From an uncultured Clostridium sp. (lineage in GTDB: Bacteria; Bacillota; Clostridia; Lachnospirales; Lachnospiraceae): a stretch of 20,187 bases of DNA. The stretch lies in NCBI GenBank assembly GCA_958349075.1, contig CATWBR010000018.1, positions 1 through 20,187 on the forward strand. The letters are read 5' to 3'. How positions within the stretch are numbered: the first letter of the stretch is position 1; the number at the start of each line of letters is the position of its first letter. The position numbers and the translations under genes were made by a program. Positions 1 through 8,070 of this stretch are shown piece by piece. The notes under the pieces are model-generated. The model did not search any database, had not been told where the DNA came from, and saw only the letters and a list, made by a program, of their open reading frames with translations.

Positions 1-516
1 ACCTATAATTCTCTTCACCAGATGCCGAAAAACTGTATTTACATTATTATAGACAAGTATCAGGAGGTCCTGGCCGCCTACAAAGAGCTGTTTGAACAGT
101 TATATCCCGGACTGGACATTCTCTATATCGCGGACGCATCGGAGAAGCCGCCCATCCAGGACGGCTGCGTCGATCTTTTCATGAGTTTCTTCGGTGAAAA
201 TGAATATTCCTTTTATCATAAGCAGACGCAGTTGGAAGATATCCATCATCTGCTGAAGCAGGACGGAACGGTACTGGGGGCATTTCAGGGGTTTGCACCG
301 GAAGCAAAGAGCCGGAGGCTTCTGATCGAACGGTATCCGGAGGGCAACAAAAAACTGGCCGATATAGAGGCTCTGAGGGAGGGATATAAGAATTGCGGAT
401 ATAAGCTGTCCGAAATCGAGATAGGAAAAGTGATGAAAACAGAAGATCACCATATGTATATCTGTCATTTGGACGGAGAACCGCTCACTATGTACTGCTA
501 TGAAGCAAAACGGTAA
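1..516 (+). CDS. Probable SAM-dependent methyltransferase, 3' part (truncated by window start)
   Basis: The reading frame is open from the first base of the window (TYNSLHQ precedes the first Met at base 22) and ends in TAA at 514-516, so the gene begins upstream and only about 171 codons are visible. The visible part resembles the C-terminal half of a class I Rossmann-fold methyltransferase: an acidic segment followed by DLFMSFFG, where motif IV would lie, a helix, then LLKQDGTVLGAF, which fits the strand after the post-motif IV helix. The SAM-binding glycine loop would be upstream and is not visible. Such domains occur alone or fused to MerR-type DNA-binding domains in clostridia; which applies cannot be decided here. 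The substrate is unknown. An internal start at base 22 is possible, but it would leave out the SAM-binding part, so I treat the gene as partial. Confidence 0.55.
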   Translation, partial: TYNSLHQMPKNCIYIIIDKYQEVLAAYKELFEQLYPGLDILYIADASEKPPIQDGCVDLFMSFFGENEYSFYHKQTQLEDIHHLLKQDGTVLGAFQGFAPEAKSRRLLIERYPEGNKKLADIEALREGYKNCGYKLSEIEIGKVMKTEDHHMYICHLDGEPLTMYCYEAKR

Positions 517-555
517 TCTGCGCGCCTGTGCGCGCAGGTAACCGTTGTCACCAAT

Positions 556-600
556 AAAAGAGAGAAAAGGCGGAGTGCACTCCATCTTTTCTCTCTTTTT
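556..600 (+). terminator. Strong rho-independent terminator after the methyltransferase gene
   Basis: A 14-bp perfect stem (left arm 556-569, right arm 586-599) encloses the short palindrome GGAGTGCACTCC at 572-583 and ends in a T-rich stretch. A second GC-rich hairpin without a T tail lies just before it (CTGCGCGC at 518-525 paired with 530-537). Together they end transcription of the upstream gene and insulate eutH. Confidence 0.85.
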
Positions 601-615
601 GCCCTGCAATGGGGA

Positions 616-646
616 TTGACATTTATCGGACTTCAGGTTGTAGGAT
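616..646 (+). promoter_or_regulatory. Candidate sigma-A promoter for eutH
   Basis: TTGACA at 616-621 is a perfect -35 hexamer. The best -10 is TAGGAT at 641-646 (4 of 6 matches) with a long 19-bp spacer. It sits directly after the terminator and 50 bp before the chosen eutH start, which is the expected place. The weak -10 and long spacer would fit an activated promoter, but that is inference. Confidence 0.4.
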
Positions 647-695
647 AGGGAAAAATCAATTTTCAGCGGCAGGATGGAGGAAAGAGAGGGAAAGT

Positions 696-1808
696 ATGGG
701 AAAAATGCTGACAGTAGTTATGATGGCGTTCCTTGCGGCAGGGGCAATTGATAAGGCGTTGCTGCGGGGAAGGCTGGGACTGGCCGGAGAATTTGAAAAA
801 GGGTTTAATGCGGTCGGTTCTCTGACAATGGCAATGGCGGGAATCATGTGTATTGCCCCGGTGGTGGGGAAAATCCTGGCTCCGTTTTCAGCGCCTCTGT
901 TCTTGAAACTCGGGGCGGATCCGGCTATGGTATCCGGAATCCTTTTTTCTACGGACATGGGAGGATACCCTCTGGCCGCGGCCATGACGGACAACGAGTC
1001 AATCCAGGTTCTTTCCGGCGTTCTTCTGAGCTCGATGATGGGAGCCACGATTGTCTTTACAATCCCTGTCTCACTGAGTATCTGCCGTGAGGAGGACAGG
1101 AGGGCCATCTCAAAGGGGATTGTGCTTGGGATTATTGCAATTCCGTTCGGATTAATCACCGGAGCCGCAGCAGCCGGGATTCCGGGGCGCGTGATCCTGG
1201 CCAATTCGGTTCCCGTGATCCTCATCTCTGCGGTTCTGGCCTTTTTCCTCACGGTTTTGCCGGACCGGACCCTGTCCTGCTTTAAGGCGTTCGGGGAACT
1301 GCTGAAATGTATCTGCGTCCTTTCGCTGATGTTTGCTTCTCTGGAAGAAATGCTTGGGCTTGTCGTGATTCCGGGGATGGATCCGCTGGGGGAACAGCTT
1401 AAGACCGTGGGGATTATCGGCGTGACCCTGGCAGGGGCCTATCCGTTTGTCAGCGTGTTGAACCGATGTCTGGCACCGGTGCTTAAGGTGGCGGCAAAGC
1501 TTCTCGGAATCAATGACGTCTCGGTGGCGGGCATCCTCGCTTCGATGGCAAATTCACTCCCCATGTTCGATATGATTAAAGATATGGACAAAAAAGGCAA
1601 AGTGGTCGCCATGGCGTTCAGCGTTCCGGCGACGGCGGCGCTCGGTGATCTGATGGGATACATCTCCGCCGTCCGCCCCGACGCGGTGATTCCCATGGTG
1701 GCAGGCAAGCTGACGGCGGGCCTGATTGGCATCATTCTGGCTGAAATGTTCGAGTCAACTCCTGTTTTACCGTCAAAACGTAAAGAAATCATTAAAAACA
1801 GGGTGTGA
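696..1808 (+). CDS. eutH: EutH-family ethanolamine permease (orphan)
   Basis: Very hydrophobic 370-residue protein with about ten predicted membrane segments and the EutH-like stretches GILFSTDMGGYPLA, LTVLPD and ILASMANSLPMFDMIKDMDKKGK. EutH proteins are inner-membrane carriers for protonated ethanolamine. I start the gene at ATG 696 (MGKMLTVV), 5 bases after GAGGG at 686-690; the frame is open back to ATG 609, but those 29 extra residues are polar and have no ribosome site. Length is close to the family norm of 370-410. No other eut gene (ammonia lyase, shell proteins, EutVW) lies in this window, so the carrier stands alone beside an AGCS symporter and a PuuD-like hydrolase. Whether it still carries ethanolamine is unproven; family assignment is fairly secure. 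Confidence 0.85.
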   Translation: MGKMLTVVMMAFLAAGAIDKALLRGRLGLAGEFEKGFNAVGSLTMAMAGIMCIAPVVGKILAPFSAPLFLKLGADPAMVSGILFSTDMGGYPLAAAMTDNESIQVLSGVLLSSMMGATIVFTIPVSLSICREEDRRAISKGIVLGIIAIPFGLITGAAAAGIPGRVILANSVPVILISAVLAFFLTVLPDRTLSCFKAFGELLKCICVLSLMFASLEEMLGLVVIPGMDPLGEQLKTVGIIGVTLAGAYPFVSVLNRCLAPVLKVAAKLLGINDVSVAGILASMANSLPMFDMIKDMDKKGKVVAMAFSVPATAALGDLMGYISAVRPDAVIPMVAGKLTAGLIGIILAEMFESTPVLPSKRKEIIKNRV

Positions 1809-1845
1809 ACGTTAAGTTTGTGTAAAAATTACAGAAAAATACGGA

Positions 1846-1876
1846 TTGACATGGAGCTTTCCCATCATGTTATCGT
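1846..1876 (+). promoter_or_regulatory. Candidate promoter for the alanine/glycine symporter gene
   Basis: TTGACA at 1846-1851 within GGATTGACAT, the same ten bases as at the eutH -35. The -10 would be TTATCG at 1870-1875 (18-bp spacer) or TATCGT at 1871-1876 (19 bp); neither is a strong match. The roughly 75-base leader that follows shows no glycine-riboswitch features. Confidence 0.35.
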
Positions 1877-1956
1877 TTAGACATACAATTACTGAACCCC
1901 GGGAATGGTAAAAGTAAATGAATGAAAAAGTCTAAATCAACGAAGGAGGAAGTATC

Positions 1957-3366
1957 ATGAACAATCCGATCTTAGCGTTTACAAACTGGGTATGGGGGTA
2001 TCCGATGTTAATCTGGCTGGTAGGCGGAGGCATCTTTCTGTCATTCAGATACAAATTTATACAGTTTACAAAGCTTGGATTTGTACTTAAAAATACAATT
2101 GTAAAAGCGTTTAAGGGTGATGAAAAAAGCAAAGACAGCAATAAAATTTCAGGATATAAGGCAGTAACGGGAGCTCTGGCTTCGACGCTTGGCGCCGGCA
2201 ACATTGTGGGTACGGCGATCGCCATCGGCTACGGCGGCCCGGGAGGCGTGTTCTGGCTCTGGCTGACCGGTCTTTTTGCCTGTGTTGTTAAATACAGCGA
2301 GGTGGTTCTCGCCATGAAATACCGTCAGCGTGACCAGGACGGCAAATGGTTCGGCGGCCCTCAATATTACCTTCCAAAGGCAACGGGCTGGAAATGGATG
2401 GGAATTGCCTATGCAATAAGCTGTGCCTTCTGTCTGTTCCTTGCGGCATCCGCACAGATTGGTTCCGTGGTAGATACCGTTGAAACAATTCACATCCCGC
2501 GTATGGTTTCCACAGCAGTGCTGATTATCGCGGCTGCCCTGATCGTACTCGGCGGACTTACAAGACTTTTAAGCTTTACGGAAAAAATCGTTCCAGTTAT
2601 GAGCGTCGTATATATGGTAGGCGGACTGATTGCAATCGCAGTGAATTACAAAGAAATTCCTTCCGCATTTATTTCTATTTTCCAGTATGCATTTACAGGC
2701 CGTGCGGCTGTCGGCGGTTTCGGCGGGGCAACGATTGCCATGTGTATCCGGTGGGGCGTCTGCCGCGGTATCTATTCCAATGACTCCGGTACCGGCGTTA
2801 CCACAATCACACATACGGCATCGGATGTGAACCATCCGGTACAGCAGGGTATGTGGGGAATTTTCGAAGTATTCTTTGATACAATTATCGTCTGCAGCGT
2901 TACCTGTTTTGTAATCCTGACAACAGGCGTATGGCAGACGGACGCTTCCGTTTCAACACTGACAATCGCCGGTTTCCAGAAAGCGCTCGGCCCGGTTGCA
3001 GGCGGATTTATCGTATCCCTTTCACTGACACTGTTCTGCTTTACGACGGCAGTTGCCCAGACATTATTCGGCTGTGACCAGCTTGTAAAGCTGTTTGGTG
3101 AAAAAGCCGGCGTATGGGGAAAATACGTATATCTCGGGCTGATGTTTATCGGAGGCATGGTTGGAATCAGCGCCCTGATTAACTACGTAGACTTCGGGTC
3201 TTTCCTGATTATCCTCTTCAACATGATCGGTGTTTACCTCTGCCATGGAGAAGTTAAGAAGCTGACGGAAGAATATTTTTCCGATACAAAGAAATGGGAA
3301 ACAGAGAAATGGCAGCCCTGGAAAGAGATGGAAGAAAAAGACATCAGAACAAGCCATCACGAATAA
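1957..3366 (+). CDS. Sodium:alanine/glycine symporter (AGCS family)
   Basis: A 469-residue polytopic membrane protein with the AGCS signature region GALASTLGAGNIVGTAIAIG followed by YGGPGGVFWLW (residues about 71-100). A second conserved block runs from GGFGGATIAMCIRWGVCRG to YSNDSGTG, here with the polar residues expected in the substrate/sodium path. The family imports small neutral amino acids, mostly alanine or glycine, with sodium. Length and about eleven membrane segments match the family (440-500 residues), and the hydrophilic C-terminal tail is typical. The start is fixed by AAGGAGGA at 1943-1950, 6 bases before ATG. It follows eutH by 148 bp with its own likely promoter and is followed at 91 bp by a PuuD-like hydrolase gene with no terminator between, so the last two may share a transcript. 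Confidence 0.92.
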   Translation: MNNPILAFTNWVWGYPMLIWLVGGGIFLSFRYKFIQFTKLGFVLKNTIVKAFKGDEKSKDSNKISGYKAVTGALASTLGAGNIVGTAIAIGYGGPGGVFWLWLTGLFACVVKYSEVVLAMKYRQRDQDGKWFGGPQYYLPKATGWKWMGIAYAISCAFCLFLAASAQIGSVVDTVETIHIPRMVSTAVLIIAAALIVLGGLTRLLSFTEKIVPVMSVVYMVGGLIAIAVNYKEIPSAFISIFQYAFTGRAAVGGFGGATIAMCIRWGVCRGIYSNDSGTGVTTITHTASDVNHPVQQGMWGIFEVFFDTIIVCSVTCFVILTTGVWQTDASVSTLTIAGFQKALGPVAGGFIVSLSLTLFCFTTAVAQTLFGCDQLVKLFGEKAGVWGKYVYLGLMFIGGMVGISALINYVDFGSFLIILFNMIGVYLCHGEVKKLTEEYFSDTKKWETEKWQPWKEMEEKDIRTSHHE

Positions 3367-3457
3367 TAGCAGCAGATATATTGAACAGCAGTCATCATGC
3401 AGACTAATGGATTGTTACAAAATAATTAAATTATAACTTAAAAACGGAGGAAGAGAC

Positions 3458-4204
3458 ATGAAACCATTGATTGGAATCACATGCAACTATGATTACAGAG
3501 ATGAGATTGGGAGTGTGTCCCATATGGGAATTACCGGCCAGAAGTGGAATTTCCTGGCAGAAAATTATATTCAGTCGATTGAGCGGGCAGGGGGAGTGCC
3601 GGTTATGATTCCCATCTGTCAGGATATGGAGACGGTGAAAGAAATGGTGACCAGAATGGACGGCGTCCTGATCAGCGGCGGCCATGACGTTAATCCGCAG
3701 GAATACGGAGAGGACGCTAAGAGATACTGCGGGCTGATCATGCCGATGAGAGACCGCCAGGACGTGGAGCTTACAAAGTACATACTGAATGAGACCGATA
3801 AAGCAATTCTGGGAGTCTGCCGCGGAATCCAGATTTTAAATGTGGCGGCAGGCGGAAATCTGTATCAGGATCTGGAGATTGAAGGGAATTTCAATCATCA
3901 TTTCAACGATATGTATCCGATGAACAATGTGTCACACCGAGTGACAACGAAAGAGGGGACAAGGCTCAGGGAAATTTTCGGAAAAGAAACAGTAGGGGTG
4001 AACTCCTTCCACCACCAGGCCGTCAAAGATCCGGGCGCCGGTTTTATCGTCAGCGCCGTATCGACGGACGGTGTGATCGAGGCAATCGAGATGGAGGGCA
4101 GCCGTTTCGCGGCGGCGACCCAGTGGCATCCTGAGATGATGTATGATTCCGATGAGCAGCAGGCGGTTTTCCGGGCATTTGTAAAGGCCTGTGCCGGGAA
4201 TTAA
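3458..4204 (+). CDS. Class I glutamine-amidotransferase-like gamma-glutamyl hydrolase (PuuD-like)
   Basis: 248 residues forming one class I glutamine-amidotransferase domain of the peptidase C26 / PuuD type. The catalytic triad is visible: nucleophile Cys121 in GVCRGIQ, then His224 and Glu226 in QWHPE. SGGHDVNP (residues 73-80) and FHHQAV (185-190) are the other family landmarks. PuuD cleaves the gamma-glutamyl bond of gamma-glutamyl-GABA; relatives act on other gamma-glutamyl amides. The substrate here is unknown. GGAGG at 3446-3450 lies 7 bases before ATG. No putrescine-pathway genes are seen. Location after an amino-acid symporter and an ethanolamine carrier suggests a role in recovering small amines or amino acids from gamma-glutamyl compounds, but that is inference. 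Confidence 0.88.
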   Translation: MKPLIGITCNYDYRDEIGSVSHMGITGQKWNFLAENYIQSIERAGGVPVMIPICQDMETVKEMVTRMDGVLISGGHDVNPQEYGEDAKRYCGLIMPMRDRQDVELTKYILNETDKAILGVCRGIQILNVAAGGNLYQDLEIEGNFNHHFNDMYPMNNVSHRVTTKEGTRLREIFGKETVGVNSFHHQAVKDPGAGFIVSAVSTDGVIEAIEMEGSRFAAATQWHPEMMYDSDEQQAVFRAFVKACAGN

Positions 4205-4225
4205 AGACGTAAAGAAGAAAGAAAC

Positions 4226-4242
4226 TTCAAACACGCTCTAGT
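4226..4242 (-). repeat. Solitary end of the 162-bp MITE-like element
   Basis: The 17 bases TTCAAACACGCTCTAGT are the exact reverse complement of the left end plus 3 flanking bases of the palindromic element further on (10928-10944). No second end or interior was found near by, so this looks like a remnant left after loss of the rest, or a chance capture of one end. It sits between the hydrolase stop codon and the terminator. Confidence 0.6.
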
Positions 4243-4252
4243 GTCCTTACTC

Positions 4253-4308
4253 CAAGTTAAAAGACCCAAAGAACTTTTTTTAAGGTTCTTTGGGTCTTTT
4301 TGAACTTG
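4253..4308 (+). terminator. Long hairpin terminator, probably bidirectional
   Basis: A 16-bp perfect stem (4259-4274 with 4285-4300) ending in TCTTTTT, extended outward by CAAGTT/AACTTG (4253-4258 with 4303-4308) across a 2-base bulge. A-rich left and T-rich right arms allow action on both strands. It closes the eutH-symporter-hydrolase block. Confidence 0.9.
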
Positions 4309-4334
4309 AACCCTCTCTTCCGATGTGCTACAAT
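4306..4334 (+). promoter_or_regulatory. Sigma-A promoter with extended -10 for the ABC exporter operon
   Basis: TTGAAC at 4306-4311, a 17-bp spacer, and TACAAT at 4329-4334 preceded by TG at 4326-4327 (extended -10). The -35 overlaps the last bases of the preceding terminator stem. The transcript would start near 4341, giving a leader of about 80 bases before the first subunit. No regulator gene of the MarR or TetR kind lies next to it. Confidence 0.65.
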
Positions 4335-4423
4335 AAGGAGCAAAAATGAGTTGCCCGGCGTGAGATACGGGATGGATCAAATAATAATTATTGAAAGAAA
4401 AAAGCAGGACAGGGGAATAACCG

Positions 4424-6220
4424 ATGAAAAGCTTAATGAAATACCTTAAAAAATATCGGACCGAGGCGGTGATGGCGCCGCTTTTTAAGATGCTGGAGGC
4501 CAGTTTTGAGCTCTTTGTACCGCTCGTTATGGCTAAGATTATTGATACCGGTATCAGGAATGAGGATTTGCCTTATATACTCAGAATGGGAGGCATTCTG
4601 ATCCTTCTCGGAGTGATCGGCCTCGCCTGTTCGCTGACCGCACAGTATTTCGCGGCAAAGGCTGCCGTGGGATTCGGCACGGCGCTGCGAAAAGAGCTCT
4701 TTGACCATATCAATCATTTTTCTTATACGGAGATCGACACAGAGGGGACGGCTACGCTGATTACGAGAATGACCAGCGACGTCAACCAGGTACAGTCGGG
4801 AGTCAACCTCACGCTGCGCTTGTTCCTGCGATCACCGTTTATTGTATTCGGAGCCATGTTCATGGCGTTTACCATTGATGTCAAATCGGCAATGATTTTC
4901 GTGGTGACAATACCGCTGCTCTCCATAGTGGTGTTTGGAATCATGTTCATCACGATGCCCTTATATAAGAAAGTCCAAAAGCAGCTTGACCGGGTGCTCC
5001 AGATGACCAGGGAAAACCTGACCGGAGTCAGGGTGGTCAGGGCCTTTAACCGCCAAAAGGATGAGACGTCGGCCTATTATGCGGAGAGCGGCCTTTTATT
5101 TGACTTCCAGATTTTCGTAGGGAAGATTTCGGCTCTCTTAAATCCGATTACCTACGTGATTATCAACCTGGCTATCGTAGTCCTGATTTACGTGGGGGCA
5201 ACGCAGGTGGACGCGGGCGCAATCCCACAGGGCAAGCTGGTGGCCCTTGTCAACTACATGTCACAGATTCTGGTGGAGCTTATCAAGCTGGCTAATCTGA
5301 TTATTACAATGACAAAGGCCTTTGCCTGCGCGGGCAGGATCAACAGTATTTTCGATACAAAGAGCAGTATCACGGAGAAGGGCGCGGAAACCTCCGGCGC
5401 GAAGGCCGGGAGAAAAGATGCGGTAAAGGAGCAGGCAGTCGAAAGTCAGGCGGCTCAGACCGGACAGGCTGCGGTTCCGATGGTTTCGTTTGACCATGTA
5501 AGTTTTGCCTACCAGGGAGCCAAGGCGGATTCCCTAAGCGATATCCACTTTGACGCAATGAAGGGAGAGACGATCGGAATCATCGGAGGTACCGGCTCCG
5601 GTAAATCCTCCGTAGTGAACCTGATTCCGCGCTTCTACGATGCGGTAAAGGGAACGGTGAGCGTTGACGGTGTGGATGTGAAAGAGTACGGGCTGAAAGA
5701 GCTGAGAGGACGCATCGGCGTCGTGCCCCAGAGAGCGGTGCTGTTCCGCGGCAGTATCCGGGACAACATGAAGTGGGGCAAGGCGGATGCCACGGACGAT
5801 GAGATTCTGGATGCGCTGGACATTGCCCAGGCCAAGGATGTGGTGGAGAGTAAACAGGGAGGCCTGGATGCCAATCTGCTTCAGGGAGGCAAGAATCTTT
5901 CCGGCGGGCAGCGCCAGAGGCTGACCATCGCCAGAGCGCTGGTGAGAAAGCCGGATATCCTGATCCTGGACGACAGCGCTTCGGCGCTCGACTTTGCCAC
6001 GGACGCACGGCTTCGGAAGGCGATCCGGGAAAAAACGGACGGCATGACCGTATTCATCGTTTCCCAGCGGGCCACTACCGTGAAGCAGGCCGATAAAATC
6101 CTGGTGCTGGATGAAGGCTCGGTGGCCGGAATCGGGAAACATCAGGAGTTGTTTGAAAATTGTCCTGTCTACAGGGAGATCTGCCTGTCCCAGCTTTCAG
6201 GTGAGGAGGTGAACCAATAA
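4424..6220 (+). CDS. ABC exporter subunit with degenerate ATP site (permease-ATPase half transporter)
   Basis: 598 residues: a type IV exporter membrane domain (six segments, about residues 15-300) and a C-terminal ATPase domain. Walker A GGTGSGKSS is at 388-396, signature LSGGQ at 492-496 and Walker B ILILDD at 512-517. The catalytic Glu after Walker B is Asp517, and the switch His is Gln548 (SQRAT), so this subunit carries the degenerate ATP site known from heterodimers such as BmrCD, TmrAB and TM287/288. An Ala/Lys/Gln/Glu-rich linker of about 37 residues (313-350) joins the domains and is longer than usual. AGGGGAA precedes ATG 4424. Its stop overlaps the next start by one base (TAATG), so the pair is translationally coupled. 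The substrate (drug, peptide or lipid) cannot be read from the sequence. Confidence 0.93.
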   Translation: MKSLMKYLKKYRTEAVMAPLFKMLEASFELFVPLVMAKIIDTGIRNEDLPYILRMGGILILLGVIGLACSLTAQYFAAKAAVGFGTALRKELFDHINHFSYTEIDTEGTATLITRMTSDVNQVQSGVNLTLRLFLRSPFIVFGAMFMAFTIDVKSAMIFVVTIPLLSIVVFGIMFITMPLYKKVQKQLDRVLQMTRENLTGVRVVRAFNRQKDETSAYYAESGLLFDFQIFVGKISALLNPITYVIINLAIVVLIYVGATQVDAGAIPQGKLVALVNYMSQILVELIKLANLIITMTKAFACAGRINSIFDTKSSITEKGAETSGAKAGRKDAVKEQAVESQAAQTGQAAVPMVSFDHVSFAYQGAKADSLSDIHFDAMKGETIGIIGGTGSGKSSVVNLIPRFYDAVKGTVSVDGVDVKEYGLKELRGRIGVVPQRAVLFRGSIRDNMKWGKADATDDEILDALDIAQAKDVVESKQGGLDANLLQGGKNLSGGQRQRLTIARALVRKPDILILDDSASALDFATDARLRKAIREKTDGMTVFIVSQRATTVKQADKILVLDEGSVAGIGKHQELFENCPVYREICLSQLSGEEVNQ

Positions 6221-7989
6221 TGTCCAAACATGAGAAGAAAGAGAAAACACTCAGACAGAAGACAACAATGAAGCGTGTTCTACAGGATATCGGACATTAC
6301 AAATGGATGGTTCTTCTGTCCCTGATTCTGGCAGGAATCACGGTGGCGCTGACCCTCTATATCCCGATCCTGATCGGAAAGGCCGTGGATCTTGTGATCG
6401 GCGTCGGGGAAGTCGATTTCCCGGGACTGTTTGTAATACTGAAGACGATGGCGGCCGTGATCCTTATCACCGCCCTGGCACAATGGCTTATGAACGTTAT
6501 TAACAACCATATCACGTACCGTGTCGTAAAGGATATGAGGATACGGGCCTTTGAAAAAATACAGGAGCTGCCGCTGAAATATGTGGACAGCCACCAGTAC
6601 GGCGAAGTGCTCAGCCGTGTCATCACGGATATTGATCAGTTTTCCGACGGCCTTTTGATGGGATTCACCCAGTTGTTCAGCGGCCTGCTCACCATAGCGG
6701 GAACGCTGGCGTTCATGTTCTATATCAACCCGGTTATTGCGGCAATCGTTGTGGTGCTGACCCCGATTTCCCTGTTTGTGGCCGGTTTCATTGCAAAGAA
6801 GACCTTTTATATGTTCAGGGCCCAGTCGGAGGCCAGAGGGGAAATCACATCCCTAATCAACGAGATTCTGGACAATGAAAAGGTCGTCCAGGCATTCAGC
6901 TATGAGGAGGAGGCGTCCAGGCGTTTTGCCGTGATCAACGACAAGCTGGCGGACTGCAGCCTGAAGGCCACATTCTTTTCCTCCATCACCAACCCGGCAA
7001 CACGGTTTGTCAACGGCATCGTCTATGCCAGCGTCGGGGTGGCCGGAGCCTATGCGGCGATCCGGGGAGTGCTGACCGTGGGACAGCTTACCTCATTTTT
7101 AAATTATGCAAACCAGTATACAAAACCGTTTAATGAGATTACGGGTGTGGCCACGGAATTCCAGAATGCCCTCGCCTCGGCGGCCCGTGTCTTTGAGCTG
7201 ATAGACGAGGAGTCACTGATTCCGGACAAAGAGGATGCGAAGCATCCGGAGCATGTGGAAGGCAAGGTCACGATAGACCATGTTTCTTTCTCTTACAATC
7301 CCGGGACCAGTTTGATTGAGGATTTGAACCTGACCGTACATCCGGGCCAGAGGATAGCGATTGTGGGTCCGACCGGCTGCGGCAAGAGTACGGTAATCAA
7401 CCTGCTGATGCGTTTCTACGACGTGGATCAGGGCGCCATCCGCGTGGACAGCACCGATATCCGGGATATGACGCGGGAGAGCCTGAGAGCCGGCTATGGC
7501 ATGGTGCTTCAGGAAACATGGCTTAAGGCCGCCTCTATCCGCGACAACATTGCCTACGGGAAACCGGACGCTACGGAGGAGGAGATCCGTGAGGCGGCCG
7601 TGAAGGCCCATGCCCACGGCTTTATCATGCGTATGCCGGCCGGCTATGACACGGTTATCTCGGAGGACGGCGGCAACCTGTCCCAGGGACAGAAACAGCT
7701 TCTCTGTATAGCCCGTGTCATGCTCTGCCTGCCTCCGATGCTGATTCTCGACGAGGCAACCTCCTCCATTGATACGAGGACGGAGATTATGATTCAGGAG
7801 GCATTTGCAAGAATGATGGAAGGCAGGACCAGCTTCATCGTGGCCCACCGTCTTTCCACGATCCGCGAGGCCGACATCATTCTGGTTATGAAAAACGGCC
7901 GGATTATCGAGCAGGGCAATCACGAAGAACTGCTTGAACGGAAGGGATTTTACTTTGAACTCTATAACAGTCAGTTTGCAGTTTTATGA
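6220..7989 (+). CDS. ABC exporter subunit with catalytically complete Walker B (partner half transporter)
   Basis: 589 residues with the same layout: a basic N-terminal tail, six membrane segments to about residue 320, then the ATPase domain. Walker A GPTGCGKST is at 383-391 and Walker B MLILDE at 507-512 with catalytic Glu512; switch His543 is present in VAHRLST. The signature is LSQGQ (487-491) rather than LSGGQ. In heterodimeric exporters each ATP site pairs one subunit's Walker motifs with the other's signature, so this altered signature faces the degenerate Asp517/Gln548 site of the partner. The two departures from consensus therefore fall in the same composite site, leaving one hydrolysing site. 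GAGGAGG at the end of the upstream gene gives coupled translation. Confidence 0.93.
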   Translation: MSKHEKKEKTLRQKTTMKRVLQDIGHYKWMVLLSLILAGITVALTLYIPILIGKAVDLVIGVGEVDFPGLFVILKTMAAVILITALAQWLMNVINNHITYRVVKDMRIRAFEKIQELPLKYVDSHQYGEVLSRVITDIDQFSDGLLMGFTQLFSGLLTIAGTLAFMFYINPVIAAIVVVLTPISLFVAGFIAKKTFYMFRAQSEARGEITSLINEILDNEKVVQAFSYEEEASRRFAVINDKLADCSLKATFFSSITNPATRFVNGIVYASVGVAGAYAAIRGVLTVGQLTSFLNYANQYTKPFNEITGVATEFQNALASAARVFELIDEESLIPDKEDAKHPEHVEGKVTIDHVSFSYNPGTSLIEDLNLTVHPGQRIAIVGPTGCGKSTVINLLMRFYDVDQGAIRVDSTDIRDMTRESLRAGYGMVLQETWLKAASIRDNIAYGKPDATEEEIREAAVKAHAHGFIMRMPAGYDTVISEDGGNLSQGQKQLLCIARVMLCLPPMLILDEATSSIDTRTEIMIQEAFARMMEGRTSFIVAHRLSTIREADIILVMKNGRIIEQGNHEELLERKGFYFELYNSQFAVL

Positions 7990-8070
7990 CGGAATGGGCC
8001 GGATAAGGCCCGGAGAAGGAGAAGAGCCAATATGTGCAGGGATATAGGAAGAGAACAGAGGGAGAAAAGG

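Noticed and set aside
656..1252. 198-codon minus-strand frame opposite eutH
   Set aside because: Antisense of a clear membrane-protein gene; the product has no recognisable features.
1881..1956. Glycine riboswitch upstream of the symporter
   Set aside because: The leader is only about 75 bases, and I see none of the conserved aptamer elements.
4346..4363. Possible five-residue leader peptide (MSCPA) before the ABC exporter
   Set aside because: Its apparent ribosome site AAGGAG lies at 4335-4340, upstream of the predicted transcript start near 4341.
5534..6142. Long minus-strand frames opposite the ABC exporter ATPase domain
   Set aside because: These are mirror frames of a well-supported gene with GC-rich third positions; they show no domain.
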